Positions 38,553 through 49,200 of a DNA stretch of 64,000 bases are shown here, piece by piece. The DNA is taken from contig NZ_CP014944.1 of NCBI RefSeq assembly GCF_001767295.1, positions 2,604,001 to 2,668,000 of the forward strand, read 5' to 3'. A program made the position numbers and the translations under genes. Source of the DNA: Colwellia sp. PAMC 20917 (GTDB lineage: Bacteria; Pseudomonadota; Gammaproteobacteria; Enterobacterales; Alteromonadaceae). Each line of letters starts with the position of its first letter. Position 1 is the first letter of the stretch. The notes under the pieces were generated by a model, which was given only the letters and a program-made list of their open reading frames with translations, had not been told where the DNA came from and searched no databases.

Positions 38553-41552
38553 TTAGCTTTTAGTGAACTGTTGTTGATATTGTTTTGGGGTGCAGTTAAA
38601 CGACTCTTTAAAGCATCGACCAAAATACGTTTGTGAAGAGAAACCAACATCTAAGGCTATTCTGCCAATTTTAGAGCCATTTTGTAGTAATATCTGTGCT
38701 TTTGCTAGACGGAACTCTTTAATGAAGTTATTAGGTGTTGTGCCCAGTGTAACTTTCATTTTTCGCTGAAGCTGGCGTTCACTCATCGCCATATTACTGG
38801 CTAGATCTTGAATACCTAGATCAGTTTCCAAGTACATCTTAGCAACAATGGTTTCTAGTTTTTCTATAAATTTTTCATCAACAGATAAAATAGCACTTTC
38901 ACTTGGGGTTAACTGAGACACTTTTTTTACGCTACTTTCTTTTTGTTGTTCTTTTTGATGATCGCGAAATTTATGTAAATAGTTCTGCTGGAGCAATTTA
39001 CGATTTTCAATCAAATTTTCAATACGTATTAATAATTCCTGCTGATTAAAAGGTTTACTTAAATACTCATCCGCTTGTAAATTAAGGCCGTGAAGACGAC
39101 TATCTAGGTCTGAACGGGCGGTAAGCAAAATAACGGGAATATGAGAAGTGAGTTCATTTTCTTTTAATTGCTTAAGAACTTCGAAGCCGTCAATACCCGT
39201 TAACATAATATCGCACACGATAAGGTCTGGTATATATTCCTCGGCAATGAGCAGTCCTTGTTCTCCGCTCATTGCTAATAAACAATGATGCTGCTGTTCA
39301 ACCACACGTTTTATGTGATTTTGCATATCGAGATTATCTTCAATAACCAACACGACATTATGTAAATGATTCTTTGTTTTAGTTTTATTATTATTTTGTT
39401 CTAGCAGCAGTGATGATACTTCGCTTTGAGATACACTCATTGGCACTTGAGTTTCAATTTCGACAGCGGTAGCTAAAGGTATTGATAGAGAAAACTTACT
39501 GCCTTTATTGTATTCACTGACTAAATTGATACGCCAATTATGCGCTTTTACCAATTCATTAACTAAAGATAAACCAATACCTACACCAAAAACAGCATGG
39601 TTTTTTTCGTCGTCAGCTCTTTGAAAGCGTTCAAAAATTTTACTTTGTGAATCTTGATTAATACCTATGCCGGTATCTGTAACTTCTAAAATAACATTAT
39701 CTTGATCAACATAAGCACTGACCTTGATGCTACCGCCAGCAGGGGTATATTTAATTGCATTAGCTAGTAAATTGAAGATGATTTTTTCAAAACCCTGAGC
39801 GTCACATTCTAGCCAAAGATCATCTGATATTTCAGCATCAAAACTTAAATCATTTTGTTTAGCTAAGCGTGAAAATGAATCAATTGGCATAGCCATTAAC
39901 TGACTTAATCGATAAGTAGACAATGAAAGCTTAGGGTTGTCAGTAAGGCGTGAGAGTTCTAATAGTTGTTCAACCATACGAACTAAACGTAAACCATTAC
40001 GCTTAGCGGTAGTAAGTTCCAGCCCCTCTTCTTTACTGTGAGCTTTGAGTAGGTATTGGTCTAAAATGCCATTAATAATTGTCAATGGTGTCCTAAACTC
40101 ATGGGAAATGTTCGCAATAAACTTATCTTTTAAATCTAACATCTGCTTTTCAGCTAACTTTCGTGAAGTTAAATTAATAAAGGTAATAACAATAAGGGGT
40201 TGTTCTTCGCGGTCTGCCCACTGCAATTCAACCTGAACTGGGAATTCAGTACCATCGGCACGTCGAGCGGCACACTCTACTGAAATACCGATATCTTTAC
40301 GTTGTAAGGCGTATACATTACTTTTGAAGCCAAAAAAGTAATGCATAGTATCTTCCACAGAAAAAAGCGCACTGACATTCGTGCCTTTTAATTCATGTTC
40401 TAAACTTTGGAACAATTGAACCGCGGCAGGGTTTGACGATAATATTTCGCCGCCCGTTGATGTCGTCAAAATAGCGTTGTTAGATGCTCGGACAATGGCT
40501 TTGTCTTCACTATTAATAATTGAGCTGAGTAATTTATGGTTTGTCTGTATTAACGCTTTTTGTTCTTGTTGCTGAGTAAAAGCGTTTTCCTTGAATTCAA
40601 GCGTGTTTTTCCTTTTATTGTAAGCAATAATAATGACTAAAATAAAAGCAATAACGCCCCAAATACCAATAACAAAAGACTGCCAGAAAGAATTTGTAAT
40701 ATAGTGCGCCCCAATTTCTAAACCAACGATATGAATGCTAAAAATAATACTCACCAGCAATAAAATATAAAATTCGGGAAAGGTATCTTTTGAAATAGGT
40801 TTGGTTGGTTTTTGAATGTTTAATGATGCACTTGCGGCAAAAATAAGACCACAGTATGGGATTAACGCTATTAAGCTGTTCGTATAATTGTCTTTATAAA
40901 GGGCTTGCTCTTCAAGAAGAAAATAACTATTAATGTTATCAACTAACAAAGCTAATGAGGCAATGGTTAGTGGCCAATAAATAGCGCGCCAAAACTTTTC
41001 ACGACAAAAAATAATACAGCCCATTAGTCTAATAAAAATGAGGCCAGAAATGGTGATATGAAATAATAACGACGGTAATAACCTGTGCTCTAACGCTTTA
41101 GAAAACTCTTCTGGCAGTAATACGAAATAACAAAAACAAGTGACTGTAAAAAATAGTGCTGGTACTCGACCCGCAATGTATTTATTGAGTGGCGTTTCGC
41201 TGAGATGCGGGTTGGTTTCTATTGCCAGTAAGATAAAAAAGTAACTGAACAAAGAGAAAAAATCTTGCAGGATCGGGGTGGTGTTTATGTAGTCACCGGC
41301 AAAGATAACACCCGAAATAAGATCAATAATAATAGCGAGAGAGAAAAACTGCCAGAATAATTTTAATGAACGTGATCTGGTCTGTAAATAGCTATGAACA
41401 ACAAAGAATACTGCGGTAGCCTGTAATAATATAGTAGGAAGCGATAGCAAAAGAGCAGAGGAAATATCAAGCGTGCTGGTGATCGTTGCATAGGGTAATA
41501 AGGTTAAAATTATTGTAATAAATAAAAGAGTTTTTTTATTAAAATATAGCAA
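38553..41552 (-). CDS. Polytopic hybrid histidine kinase with receiver and AraC output
   Basis: 999 residues. About ten transmembrane helices fill residues 8-315. A PAS domain follows (about 350-465), then HisKA with phospho-acceptor His484 in ISHEFRTPLT. The ATPase domain has an N-box (FEKIIFNLLANAIKYTPAGG) and G-boxes (DTGIGI, GVGIGLSLV). A receiver domain carries phospho-acceptor Asp781 (LIVCDIMLTGIDGFEVL), and an AraC/XylS DNA-binding domain ends the protein (LASNMAMSERQLQRKMKVTL, then DVGFSSQTYFGRCFKE). One polypeptide therefore senses, relays and binds DNA, as in Bacteroides-type hybrid systems, but with a membrane sensor instead of a propeller. Its stop is 17 bases from that of the propeller protein. 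Confidence 0.95.
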   Translation of the reverse strand: MLYFNKKTLLFITIILTLLPYATITSTLDISSALLLSLPTILLQATAVFFVVHSYLQTRSRSLKLFWQFFSLAIIIDLISGVIFAGDYINTTPILQDFFSLFSYFFILLAIETNPHLSETPLNKYIAGRVPALFFTVTCFCYFVLLPEEFSKALEHRLLPSLLFHITISGLIFIRLMGCIIFCREKFWRAIYWPLTIASLALLVDNINSYFLLEEQALYKDNYTNSLIALIPYCGLIFAASASLNIQKPTKPISKDTFPEFYILLLVSIIFSIHIVGLEIGAHYITNSFWQSFVIGIWGVIAFILVIIIAYNKRKNTLEFKENAFTQQQEQKALIQTNHKLLSSIINSEDKAIVRASNNAILTTSTGGEILSSNPAAVQLFQSLEHELKGTNVSALFSVEDTMHYFFGFKSNVYALQRKDIGISVECAARRADGTEFPVQVELQWADREEQPLIVITFINLTSRKLAEKQMLDLKDKFIANISHEFRTPLTIINGILDQYLLKAHSKEEGLELTTAKRNGLRLVRMVEQLLELSRLTDNPKLSLSTYRLSQLMAMPIDSFSRLAKQNDLSFDAEISDDLWLECDAQGFEKIIFNLLANAIKYTPAGGSIKVSAYVDQDNVILEVTDTGIGINQDSQSKIFERFQRADDEKNHAVFGVGIGLSLVNELVKAHNWRINLVSEYNKGSKFSLSIPLATAVEIETQVPMSVSQSEVSSLLLEQNNNKTKTKNHLHNVVLVIEDNLDMQNHIKRVVEQQHHCLLAMSGEQGLLIAEEYIPDLIVCDIMLTGIDGFEVLKQLKENELTSHIPVILLTARSDLDSRLHGLNLQADEYLSKPFNQQELLIRIENLIENRKLLQQNYLHKFRDHQKEQQKESSVKKVSQLTPSESAILSVDEKFIEKLETIVAKMYLETDLGIQDLASNMAMSERQLQRKMKVTLGTTPNNFIKEFRLAKAQILLQNGSKIGRIALDVGFSSQTYFGRCFKESFNCTPKQYQQQFTKS

Positions 41553-41672
41553 TGATGTGATCCAATAATAAAGTGACGTTTAGTATGTTGCCTAATCATG
41601 AGGCTTATTATTTTCTCCTTTAACGAATATAGTATACATTAATTTAACACTATATAAATGAATGAAAAGCTT

Positions 41673-42203
41673 TCACTGGTTATTTATATCGCTGAGTAAA
41701 AAGGCTAATTTTTCAATATTAACATTCGACAATTGTCGATAATCAAAATAGGGGCACACAATTAAATTTTTAGCTTTATCAATAGCAAATTGCTCATCTA
41801 ACCAAGTGAAATTAGCGGTTAGCTGATTTGTCGCTAACAAATGCTTGGCGTAGGTTTTCCCACAAATAATATGCAAAGTGTGCTTAGTGGTTGTTAACTG
41901 AGGCGGAGAAAATAATAAAGCCGTTTGAGAGCCTTGCTGCAGCAAAAATCGCTCTCGATATTTTTGCCAAGTTGGCGCAAGTGTTGAGTAAGCGAATTTT
42001 TCTTTATCGAGTGCGTAAAGCAGCTTTGCATAAACATTGAAAACTTTCCGCCAACCATTGCCGCAAGCTTGATTAACCATCTCTATTTCGCCCAAGGTTA
42101 GCGGCGATAGACAAGACAATTGCTGATATTCAAGCATACTCGGTTTATTACCAATATAAACGGCGATGCTAAAGTTTGAGCAACCTAAACCAATATTGCT
42201 CAC
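41673..42203 (-). CDS. Conserved hypothetical protein
   Basis: 176 residues, no signal or membrane segment. Blocks such as NGWRKVFNVYAKLLYAL, QGSQTALLFSPPQL and HIICGKTYAKHL look well conserved, and the overall pattern recalls the DUF6942 family, though I am not sure of that. The first 20 residues may be optional since an internal ATG (MLEYQQL) exists. Lies 21 bases after the four-helix membrane protein on the same strand, so probably co-transcribed with it and the zinc-ribbon gene. Confidence 0.7.
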   Translation of the reverse strand: MSNIGLGCSNFSIAVYIGNKPSMLEYQQLSCLSPLTLGEIEMVNQACGNGWRKVFNVYAKLLYALDKEKFAYSTLAPTWQKYRERFLLQQGSQTALLFSPPQLTTTKHTLHIICGKTYAKHLLATNQLTANFTWLDEQFAIDKAKNLIVCPYFDYRQLSNVNIEKLAFLLSDINNQ

Positions 42204-42224
42204 GTGATATGACAGTACAGCTGT

Positions 42225-42647
42225 CTATTCATCAGGTAAGGCATTATCTAAGGTTTTTAAAGAACGTAAAAATAAACCTAGGCCGCCGATGGCTAATATA
42301 AGTATTACGATTAAATCAAAAGAACTCATGGTCTTAAAGGTAAACCTTATTGAAGATATTACCCCAAAGATTAATCCTGATATCGAGCCAATAGCTAACA
42401 CCCAACCTAAAATATTTTTACTGTTATAAAAAATAAGCCCAACACCAAATATGAAAGGGATCATTATCATGCCACTAGTTACATTATAGTTGCCACCCAT
42501 AGCTGAAAAAGCATACAGGCGAACGCCCATGCCAAAAGTAGATGTTACTGTGATCGAATTTAGTAGCATATAAAAACCACTACACATCATAATGATGCCA
42601 ATAAAAAAGTGACTTAAGCCACCCGAAGTTCCACCTGCTCCTTTCAT
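42225..42647 (-). CDS. Four-helix inner-membrane protein of unknown function
   Basis: 140 residues with four hydrophobic segments (about 10-33, 52-72, 76-100, 108-130). A Gly-rich cytoplasmic start (KGAGGTSGGLSHFFIG) precedes the first helix. No recognised domain. It sits between the zinc-ribbon gene (21 bases upstream) and the hypothetical gene. Together these three are divergent from the flotillin operon, a neighbourhood that suggests membrane homeostasis. Confidence 0.7.
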   Translation of the reverse strand: MKGAGGTSGGLSHFFIGIIMMCSGFYMLLNSITVTSTFGMGVRLYAFSAMGGNYNVTSGMIMIPFIFGVGLIFYNSKNILGWVLAIGSISGLIFGVISSIRFTFKTMSSFDLIVILILAIGGLGLFLRSLKTLDNALPDE

Positions 42648-42668
42648 GGGTATTCCTTATTATCTTTG

Positions 42669-43217
42669 TTATTTTTCGGCTGAGTAGGGCTCTTCAGCAA
42701 GAAGATAAGCTCTTAAATCGGCTTTGTTCGGTTGCTGATATAGCCATTCTCTGAGGGCTTTAACTTTCGCATAGTTTTCTTCACCAAATTTATCTTGGTA
42801 TATTTCTGCAAAGTTTTCTTTTGTACTATTAATACGAATGTTGCGTTGCCAATGTGCGGTTAGTACCGTATTTAAGGAGCCGGCTAAATTTTCTTTTTTT
42901 AGTAACTCCCATTCACCTTTATCTAACCAAACACCACCGACATTGACACTGTAGTCAAGACGGTGATCTGTTGAGGAAGAAAGTCGAAATTTACGCATAA
43001 TAGTGCCTGTTACTGGGCATAACATGGCTTGTTTCGTTTCAACAACGTCACATTGAATATTGTTATCAAAAGAAAACTGTGGATTACGTTCTTTCCAAGC
43101 GACATAATCTTCAATTAAGATCCAATGCCCACCACAATTCGAACAAGTATGTGCTCTAAAAAGCCCTTCGATAAAACTAGGGGTTAACTCACCCTGCTTA
43201 CAACTAGTACATTTCAT
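42669..43217 (-). CDS. Zinc-ribbon (TFIIB-type) protein
   Basis: 182 residues from the ATG at 43217 (AGGGAC just ahead). The longer frame to 43268 would add 17 residues without a ribosome site and displace the usual start MKCTSC. Two Cys pairs, CTSCKQGEL and HTCSNCGGHW, make a zf-TFIIB ribbon. A second, degenerate copy follows (CPVTGTIMRKF with GVWLDKGEWELL). The C-terminal helical part has no known match. Such proteins are adaptors rather than transcription factors in bacteria. Divergent from the flotillin operon with 271 bases between. Confidence 0.82.
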   Translation of the reverse strand: MKCTSCKQGELTPSFIEGLFRAHTCSNCGGHWILIEDYVAWKERNPQFSFDNNIQCDVVETKQAMLCPVTGTIMRKFRLSSSTDHRLDYSVNVGGVWLDKGEWELLKKENLAGSLNTVLTAHWQRNIRINSTKENFAEIYQDKFGEENYAKVKALREWLYQQPNKADLRAYLLAEEPYSAEK

Positions 43218-43488
43218 TATTATGTCCCTGTTAAATGTTATCTTTGTAAAATTTACGTAAACCATCATATAATCATTGATTGATATAAGTCACGAGTAAA
43301 ATGAATAAAATCAAAATACTGTAGGCTTTTATTTTTATGATTTTATGTAAACAATATGCTAATTTGTTTTATCTGAATTTTATAAAAATTGTATTTATTG
43401 ACATATTATGTCACGGGTGTATGGTACATATAAAGAATAAACACCACAATGATTAGTTGGTGTTCGCTATGTGCTTTAAGGATAAACA

Positions 43489-44127
43489 ATGGAACAGCTA
43501 CTAGAAGTCGCTTCAAAATTTCCCACTGTAATATATTCGACACTGCTAGGTGTCGTGGTTGTTTATTGGCTTATTGGCATGTTAGGTCTGGTCGATTTAG
43601 GATTAGCTGGAGATGCAGACCTTGACGTAGAAGTAGACACCGAACTTGATACTTCTATTGGTGGCCTGACCGGTTTTATGCTGACTTTTGGTTTAACGGG
43701 GGTGCCGTTCACCTTAGTTTTTAGCATTATTATCCTTATTTGCTGGCTAATCAGCTTTTACCTGCAATTATATATTCTAGCTTGGCTACCCGATGGCTGG
43801 TTATATTATCTATGCGGCGTTGTTAGTAGCTTTATTGTTTTTCTAATTTCCCTGCCATTAACTGCCATTGTTATTCGTCCCTTAAAAGGAATGTTTAAAA
43901 GTGTTGAAACCTCTAAGAGTATTCAGCTGGTCGGTAAAAGTGCGACAATTGCAACGCAAACGGTTAGTGAAACCTTTGGTCAAGTACGAATATATAATAA
44001 GGGCGCAGAAATTTTACTTGATGTGCGCTGTGACCCAGAACACCACTTAAAAAAGGGCGACAATGTGCTACTGATAGAATATTTAAAAGAAAAGCATATC
44101 TACATTGTCGCGCCGTATAACGAATAA
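43489..44127 (+). CDS. yqiJ: NfeD/YqiJ-like membrane protein with OB fold
   Basis: 212 residues with an N-terminal helix (about 14-36), an acidic loop (GDADLDVEVDTELDT), two further helices (about 70-90 and 100-130) and a C-terminal OB-fold domain (VGKSATIATQTVSETFGQVR to YIVAPYNE). This architecture is YqiJ (DUF1449), the usual partner of YqiK-type flotillins. First gene of the yqiJ-flotillin-ATPase operon; the flotillin follows 72 bases later. Confidence 0.85.
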   Translation: MEQLLEVASKFPTVIYSTLLGVVVVYWLIGMLGLVDLGLAGDADLDVEVDTELDTSIGGLTGFMLTFGLTGVPFTLVFSIIILICWLISFYLQLYILAWLPDGWLYYLCGVVSSFIVFLISLPLTAIVIRPLKGMFKSVETSKSIQLVGKSATIATQTVSETFGQVRIYNKGAEILLDVRCDPEHHLKKGDNVLLIEYLKEKHIYIVAPYNE

Positions 44128-44198
44128 ATCATAATCACATTATAAGAGACTTGGTCACGCAGTTGTGACCATTGCATTTACATAAAAGGAAAAAACAC

Positions 44199-46181
44199 AT
44201 GGTAATGGAACCACTTTATCTAGCGATTGGCATTGGCGTACTTCTAGTCTTTTCTCTGTTAATCATGATGGCTAAATTTTATCATAAAGTAGAGCAGGGC
44301 CAAGCATTAATCATTAACAAGCTCGGCGCTGAACCAGAAATAAGTACTAATGGCGGTATGGTTATTCCTATTATCCATAAAAAAGAAATTATGGATATTT
44401 CTACTAAGCGAATGATGTTAGAACGAAAAGGGCGATCTGGGCTTATTTGCCAGGATAACATTCGTGCTGATATCACTATTACCTTTTATATCCGGGTCAA
44501 TGAAACCAAAGAAGACATTCTACGTGTGGCAAAACAAGTTGGTTGTGAGCGGTCTTCTTTCCCTGAAACCCTACAAGAACTTTTTGAAGCGAAGTTTTCT
44601 GAAGCACTTAAAACTGTTGGTAAACAATTAAACTTTACTGATCTTTTTACTCAACGAGATATTTTTCGTGACAAGATTAAAGAAGTTATTGGCCAAGACT
44701 TATCAGGTTATGTACTTGAAGATGTCGCGATTGATTTTCTTGAACAAACATCGATTAACGATTTAGATCCTAATAATATTATGGATGCTGAAGGTATTAG
44801 GCGCATTACCGAGTTAACCGCTCAACAAAGTGTTGAAACTAATGACTTGAAACGCCAAGAAGAAATACGCATTAAACGACAAGATATTGATGCTAAAGAA
44901 AAAGGTTTAGAGCTTGATCGCCAATTAGCAGATGCCCAAGCTAAACAGACGCGAGAAATTTCTACTGTAGAAGCTCGAGAAGAAGCGGAAACAGCTAAAA
45001 TTGTGCAAGAAGAGTTTTGTAAGTCTGAACAGGCAAGAATAGCGACTGAACAGACAGTCGCTGTAGCTGAAGAAAATAAGCAGCGTGAAGCTGATATCGC
45101 GCAACAAAATCGTTTTAGAGCCGTGGCTATCGAAGAAGAAAAAGTGAAACGTGCCCGTCAAGTCGAAGAAATAGATCGTGAAAAAGAAGTTGAAACACTA
45201 AGAATCGATAAAGAAAAGGCCCTAGAAATAGAGCGTAAAAATATTGCTGAAGTACAGCGTGAACGCATCATGGTTGAAAAAGGCGTCGCTGAAGAAGAAG
45301 AGCTTATTAAAGATTTGCGTGTGGTTTCAGAAGCTAATCGCCAGAAAGATGAATTGGTTATTAAAGCCAAAGGTGAGGCTGAGCAAGCATTGGTTAAAGA
45401 TATTGAATCAGCTAAAGCGCAAGAACAAGCGGCTGAGCACATAGCAAGAAAAATGCAAACCATTGCCGACGCTGAATTAAAAGCGGCGAGTAAACAGGCT
45501 GAGTCGAAGAAAATATTGGCTGAGGGTAATCAAGCAGAAGCTGCATCACAAGGGCTTGCTGAAGCTCAAATTACCTTAGCACAAGCCGATGCACACGAAA
45601 GGCAAGGCGAGGCTGAAGCTAAAACACTCGAACTTAAATTGACCGCTGAAGCTAAAGGTATACAAGAAAAAGCCTTAGCAGAAGCAACGGGTTTACGTGA
45701 AAAACAAGATGTACTTAACGCTATGTCTGAACAAGCCAGAGAGTTTGAAACCTTTGGTTTACGTTTAAATCAAGAGCGTGAATTAACCTTAGCGAAGCTA
45801 GAAAATAGTGTTGCGTTAGCTGAGAAGCAAGCAGGTGTATTAGCAACGGCATTAAGTGAAGCCAATATTAATATTATGGGCGGCGATGGCGAGTTCTTAC
45901 GTCAGTTTATGAACTCTATCACGGTTGGTAAGTCTATCGATGGCTTAGTTAATGAAAGTGAAACAGTAAAAACCTTGTTTAAAGATCACTTAAATGGCGA
46001 CCGCAATATTATGGACGATTTAGGTGGGGTGCTAGCTGGTGCTGCTCAAACGAGTGAAACCATGAAAAATTTCAATATGTCTAAGTTATTATCAACATTA
46101 AATAATGCCGACGACACTCAAAAAGGCGCATTGGCTAGTTTGTTAAACTTAGCGAACAAAAACTCGTCAGACGAAAAATAG
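44199..46181 (+). CDS. yqiK: Flotillin-like SPFH/band-7 protein (YqiK type)
   Basis: 660 residues from the ATG at 44199 (AAAAGGA ahead); the longer start at 44172 adds a basic stretch before the membrane anchor. One N-terminal transmembrane helix (about 4-25), SPFH domain (HKVEQGQALIINKLGAEPEI to about 190), then a very long Glu/Lys/Ala-rich coiled coil (about 205-500) with EAEAKTLELKLTAEAKG-type flotillin repeats. The C-terminal oligomerisation part is at about 520-660. It forms detergent-resistant membrane microdomains in other bacteria. The partner OB-fold protein is upstream and a giant ATPase downstream in the same orientation. Confidence 0.93.
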   Translation: MVMEPLYLAIGIGVLLVFSLLIMMAKFYHKVEQGQALIINKLGAEPEISTNGGMVIPIIHKKEIMDISTKRMMLERKGRSGLICQDNIRADITITFYIRVNETKEDILRVAKQVGCERSSFPETLQELFEAKFSEALKTVGKQLNFTDLFTQRDIFRDKIKEVIGQDLSGYVLEDVAIDFLEQTSINDLDPNNIMDAEGIRRITELTAQQSVETNDLKRQEEIRIKRQDIDAKEKGLELDRQLADAQAKQTREISTVEAREEAETAKIVQEEFCKSEQARIATEQTVAVAEENKQREADIAQQNRFRAVAIEEEKVKRARQVEEIDREKEVETLRIDKEKALEIERKNIAEVQRERIMVEKGVAEEEELIKDLRVVSEANRQKDELVIKAKGEAEQALVKDIESAKAQEQAAEHIARKMQTIADAELKAASKQAESKKILAEGNQAEAASQGLAEAQITLAQADAHERQGEAEAKTLELKLTAEAKGIQEKALAEATGLREKQDVLNAMSEQAREFETFGLRLNQERELTLAKLENSVALAEKQAGVLATALSEANINIMGGDGEFLRQFMNSITVGKSIDGLVNESETVKTLFKDHLNGDRNIMDDLGGVLAGAAQTSETMKNFNMSKLLSTLNNADDTQKGALASLLNLANKNSSDEK

Positions 46182-46254
46182 TCATCAAGTATTAATTAAG
46201 CAATGCACAGTGTTCCATTCAAGGATAACTGTGCATTAGCTCATGGAGTCTCAT

Positions 46255-49200
46255 ATGTCAGATAAGGATAGCGTCACTAATCAGGCTGTTGCGGAAGGGG
46301 GTTCATATGAACTTATTCAGCGCAGATTGTCAGCCTTAGGCAGTGATCTTAATACACAAATTAAGCAGCTAAATGACAAGCGCATTGTTACGTTTGGCTC
46401 CACCGAGATGAAAGTTGATGCTCGTGTGCGGGTTAGAACTGAGCATAATTGTGTTGCTAGAGATATTGCCGCCATTGGAGATACCTTACTTTTTGGCTAT
46501 AACGTCTTTCTCGGTTTAAAGCGCAATATTACCGTCTCAGATGTTTTTAGTTTACACCAAATAAAAGGTGATAAAGATGACATTGAGATTATTGATCTTC
46601 CGGTACAAGATAGCTTTCTTGACGATGCTGAATTTGTCCGTGATTTTGATGAGTTATATACCTATTACAAAAAAACATTTCTAGCTCATGTTTATCGACA
46701 AGGCAGTAAAGTATTTGCCATCTTTCGTATTGGTGAACGCCTTGATGATATTAGAGTATTTCGTTGGGGTATCGACGCTGATCACCAAGTTAGCTATATC
46801 GATAATCGTGGTGAAAGAGATATAAAGCAGCCAGAAAATTTTGACTTTGAATGGCATAAAGTATCTCGAGAGCAACAAGAGCAAGGTAAACACCCACATT
46901 ATAATTTATATGACATCTTGTTTGTCGAAGCTATTGGTGGCTCAATTACTTTAAAAGTTGAGAATAATACCACCGCTGGTCAAGGTATATATTCTGAGCC
47001 AGTCGAAGATGAACATCAGTCTATAGATGATGCTGAAATCCATTACGCCAGAGTGGGTGAGCTTATTTTATTGAAAATAAAGCCGTATCGTGAAACTGAC
47101 ACTCGCCATTTAATTTTTAATGCTAAAACTCAGCAAGTGATCAGGCAAGATGCTATTGCTCATGCTTGTATTCAGTTACCAGAAGACCACGGTATTATTT
47201 TTCCTGGTGGATACTATTTGCAAAATGGTGAACACAAAAGCTTTGAAGATAATGCCGAAGATTTACAGTTACACCGAGTGGTAAAGTCGCCAAACGGTGA
47301 AGACTTTCTCTATATATTTTATGAGCCAAATGAAGGGCAGTACGCTTTGTTTGGTTATAATTTAATTACGAGAACATTGCAAAACCCTATTTATGGTCAT
47401 GGGCAAAGTTTATACAATAACGGCAGAGCCGTGGTTTTTAATGCCGAGTCCGAGCCATCACGTGTTCATGCCATGCAAATATGGCAAACGCCTTTTTGTA
47501 GTGAAGAGTTTGCTAGTAACCAACCGGTTGATAATAGCTTCTTTGGCAAAATAGGTAATCCTGAACTGGTCCGCGGTATTTCTGATTTATACAGTGTTGC
47601 TAAATTGATCTCGGTGCAAACACCAAGCGCGCAGCATTTTAATGATTTAGTGAAAGAGTCTAAACAAATATTTGATAAATATCATTGGCTTAATGATGAA
47701 GAGCTGATTTTGCTGCATGATCTTATCAAGCAAATCGCGATCACCTCTGAATTGGTTATAGATGAATTTGAAAAAGTCACCAGCATTAAAGAAAACTCTG
47801 ATCGGGCCTTAATTCAAGCAAAAGAAAAGCTAGCCGAGCTAGTAACACAAGTTCAAATTTCGGGTTTTGAGCATGCGTCACAATTCGTTGACTGCTTATC
47901 GGCGTTAGCCCAATTTAAAGGTGAATTGATTTCTCATAAAGACTTACGTTATATCGATGTTGACGCAATTAATGCCATGGAAACTCACTTAGATACGTTA
48001 ACGAAAGAACTTAGCCAAGCAACCGCTGATTTTCTCCAACAAGACGATGCTTTAACGCCTTATCAAAAGACCATAGTCACATTAGAAAAGGCGATAGAAA
48101 AAAGTGAATCAGTTAGCTCATTAAAGCCGATTCGTACGGAAATTGAAGAGCTTGTGCAAGGATTAGAATTACTTAATCGCACAATGTTGTCACTAAAAAT
48201 TGAAGATAGCCGACAAAGAACACGTATTCTAGAAGATATTTCAGCAGTTTTTAGTCAAATAAACCGCGTTAAAGCTAATGCTGATTTGGCGGCTAAAAGT
48301 GTCGGTAGTGAAGAAGCACGAGCAGAATTTGGTGCTCGATTTAAACTATTAAGTCAAAGTGTCACCAGTGCTTTAAATGCGAGTGATTCACCGCAAGCAT
48401 GTGATGAGCAACTTTCTCAAATTCTAATTCAGTTAGAAGACTTAGAAAGCCAGTTTAGTGATTATGATGAATTTTATAATGAAATCATCACTAAAAGAGA
48501 TGAGATATACGATAACTTTGAACAACATAAGCAGCAGCTAATGGATGCACAGCAGCGTCGTTGTTTGAATTTGATGACGGCAGCCGAGCGCATTATTGAA
48601 GGTGTGATCAGACGGAGTCAATCGTTTAGTGAGCAAGACAAATTAAACAGCTATTTTGCTGGCGATCCTATGGTTGCCAAGCTTAGACAACTAATTTCAC
48701 AGCTTAGAGAGCTTGAGGACAATGTTAGAGCTGATGACATTGACGCTCAATTAAAAAATGCTAAAGAGCAAGGCATAAGAGCACTGAGAGATAAAACAGA
48801 TATTTACTCTGCTGACGGTAGTTTAGTTAAAATAGGCGACCACCAATTTTCGGTGAATCGTCAAAAATTAGAACTGACCTTATTACCTCGTGATGGTGAC
48901 ATGGTCTTGCATATCAGTGGTAGTGAATACTTTGAAACGCTACCCGCTGAATTATTTGTTGGTACTGAATACCTTTGGCAGCAAGCGCTGGTCTCTGAAT
49001 CTGACAAGGTCTACCGAGGAGAGTATTTAGCGGCAACACTATTATTTGAGGCTGAATTTGCTGGCCAAGCGCAACTTGAGTGTTTAAAAGCGGCGGTAAA
49101 AAACAATGAATTAGGTGAGGTGGTTAGAAAAGCGGCTGAGCCACGTTATCAAGAAGGTTATGATAAGGGCGTGCATGATGCCGATGCGGCATTAATTCTA

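Noticed and set aside
44925-45463. Minus-strand Ser/Phe-rich proteins inside the flotillin gene
   Set aside because: Antisense shadows of the Glu/Lys/Ala coiled coil.
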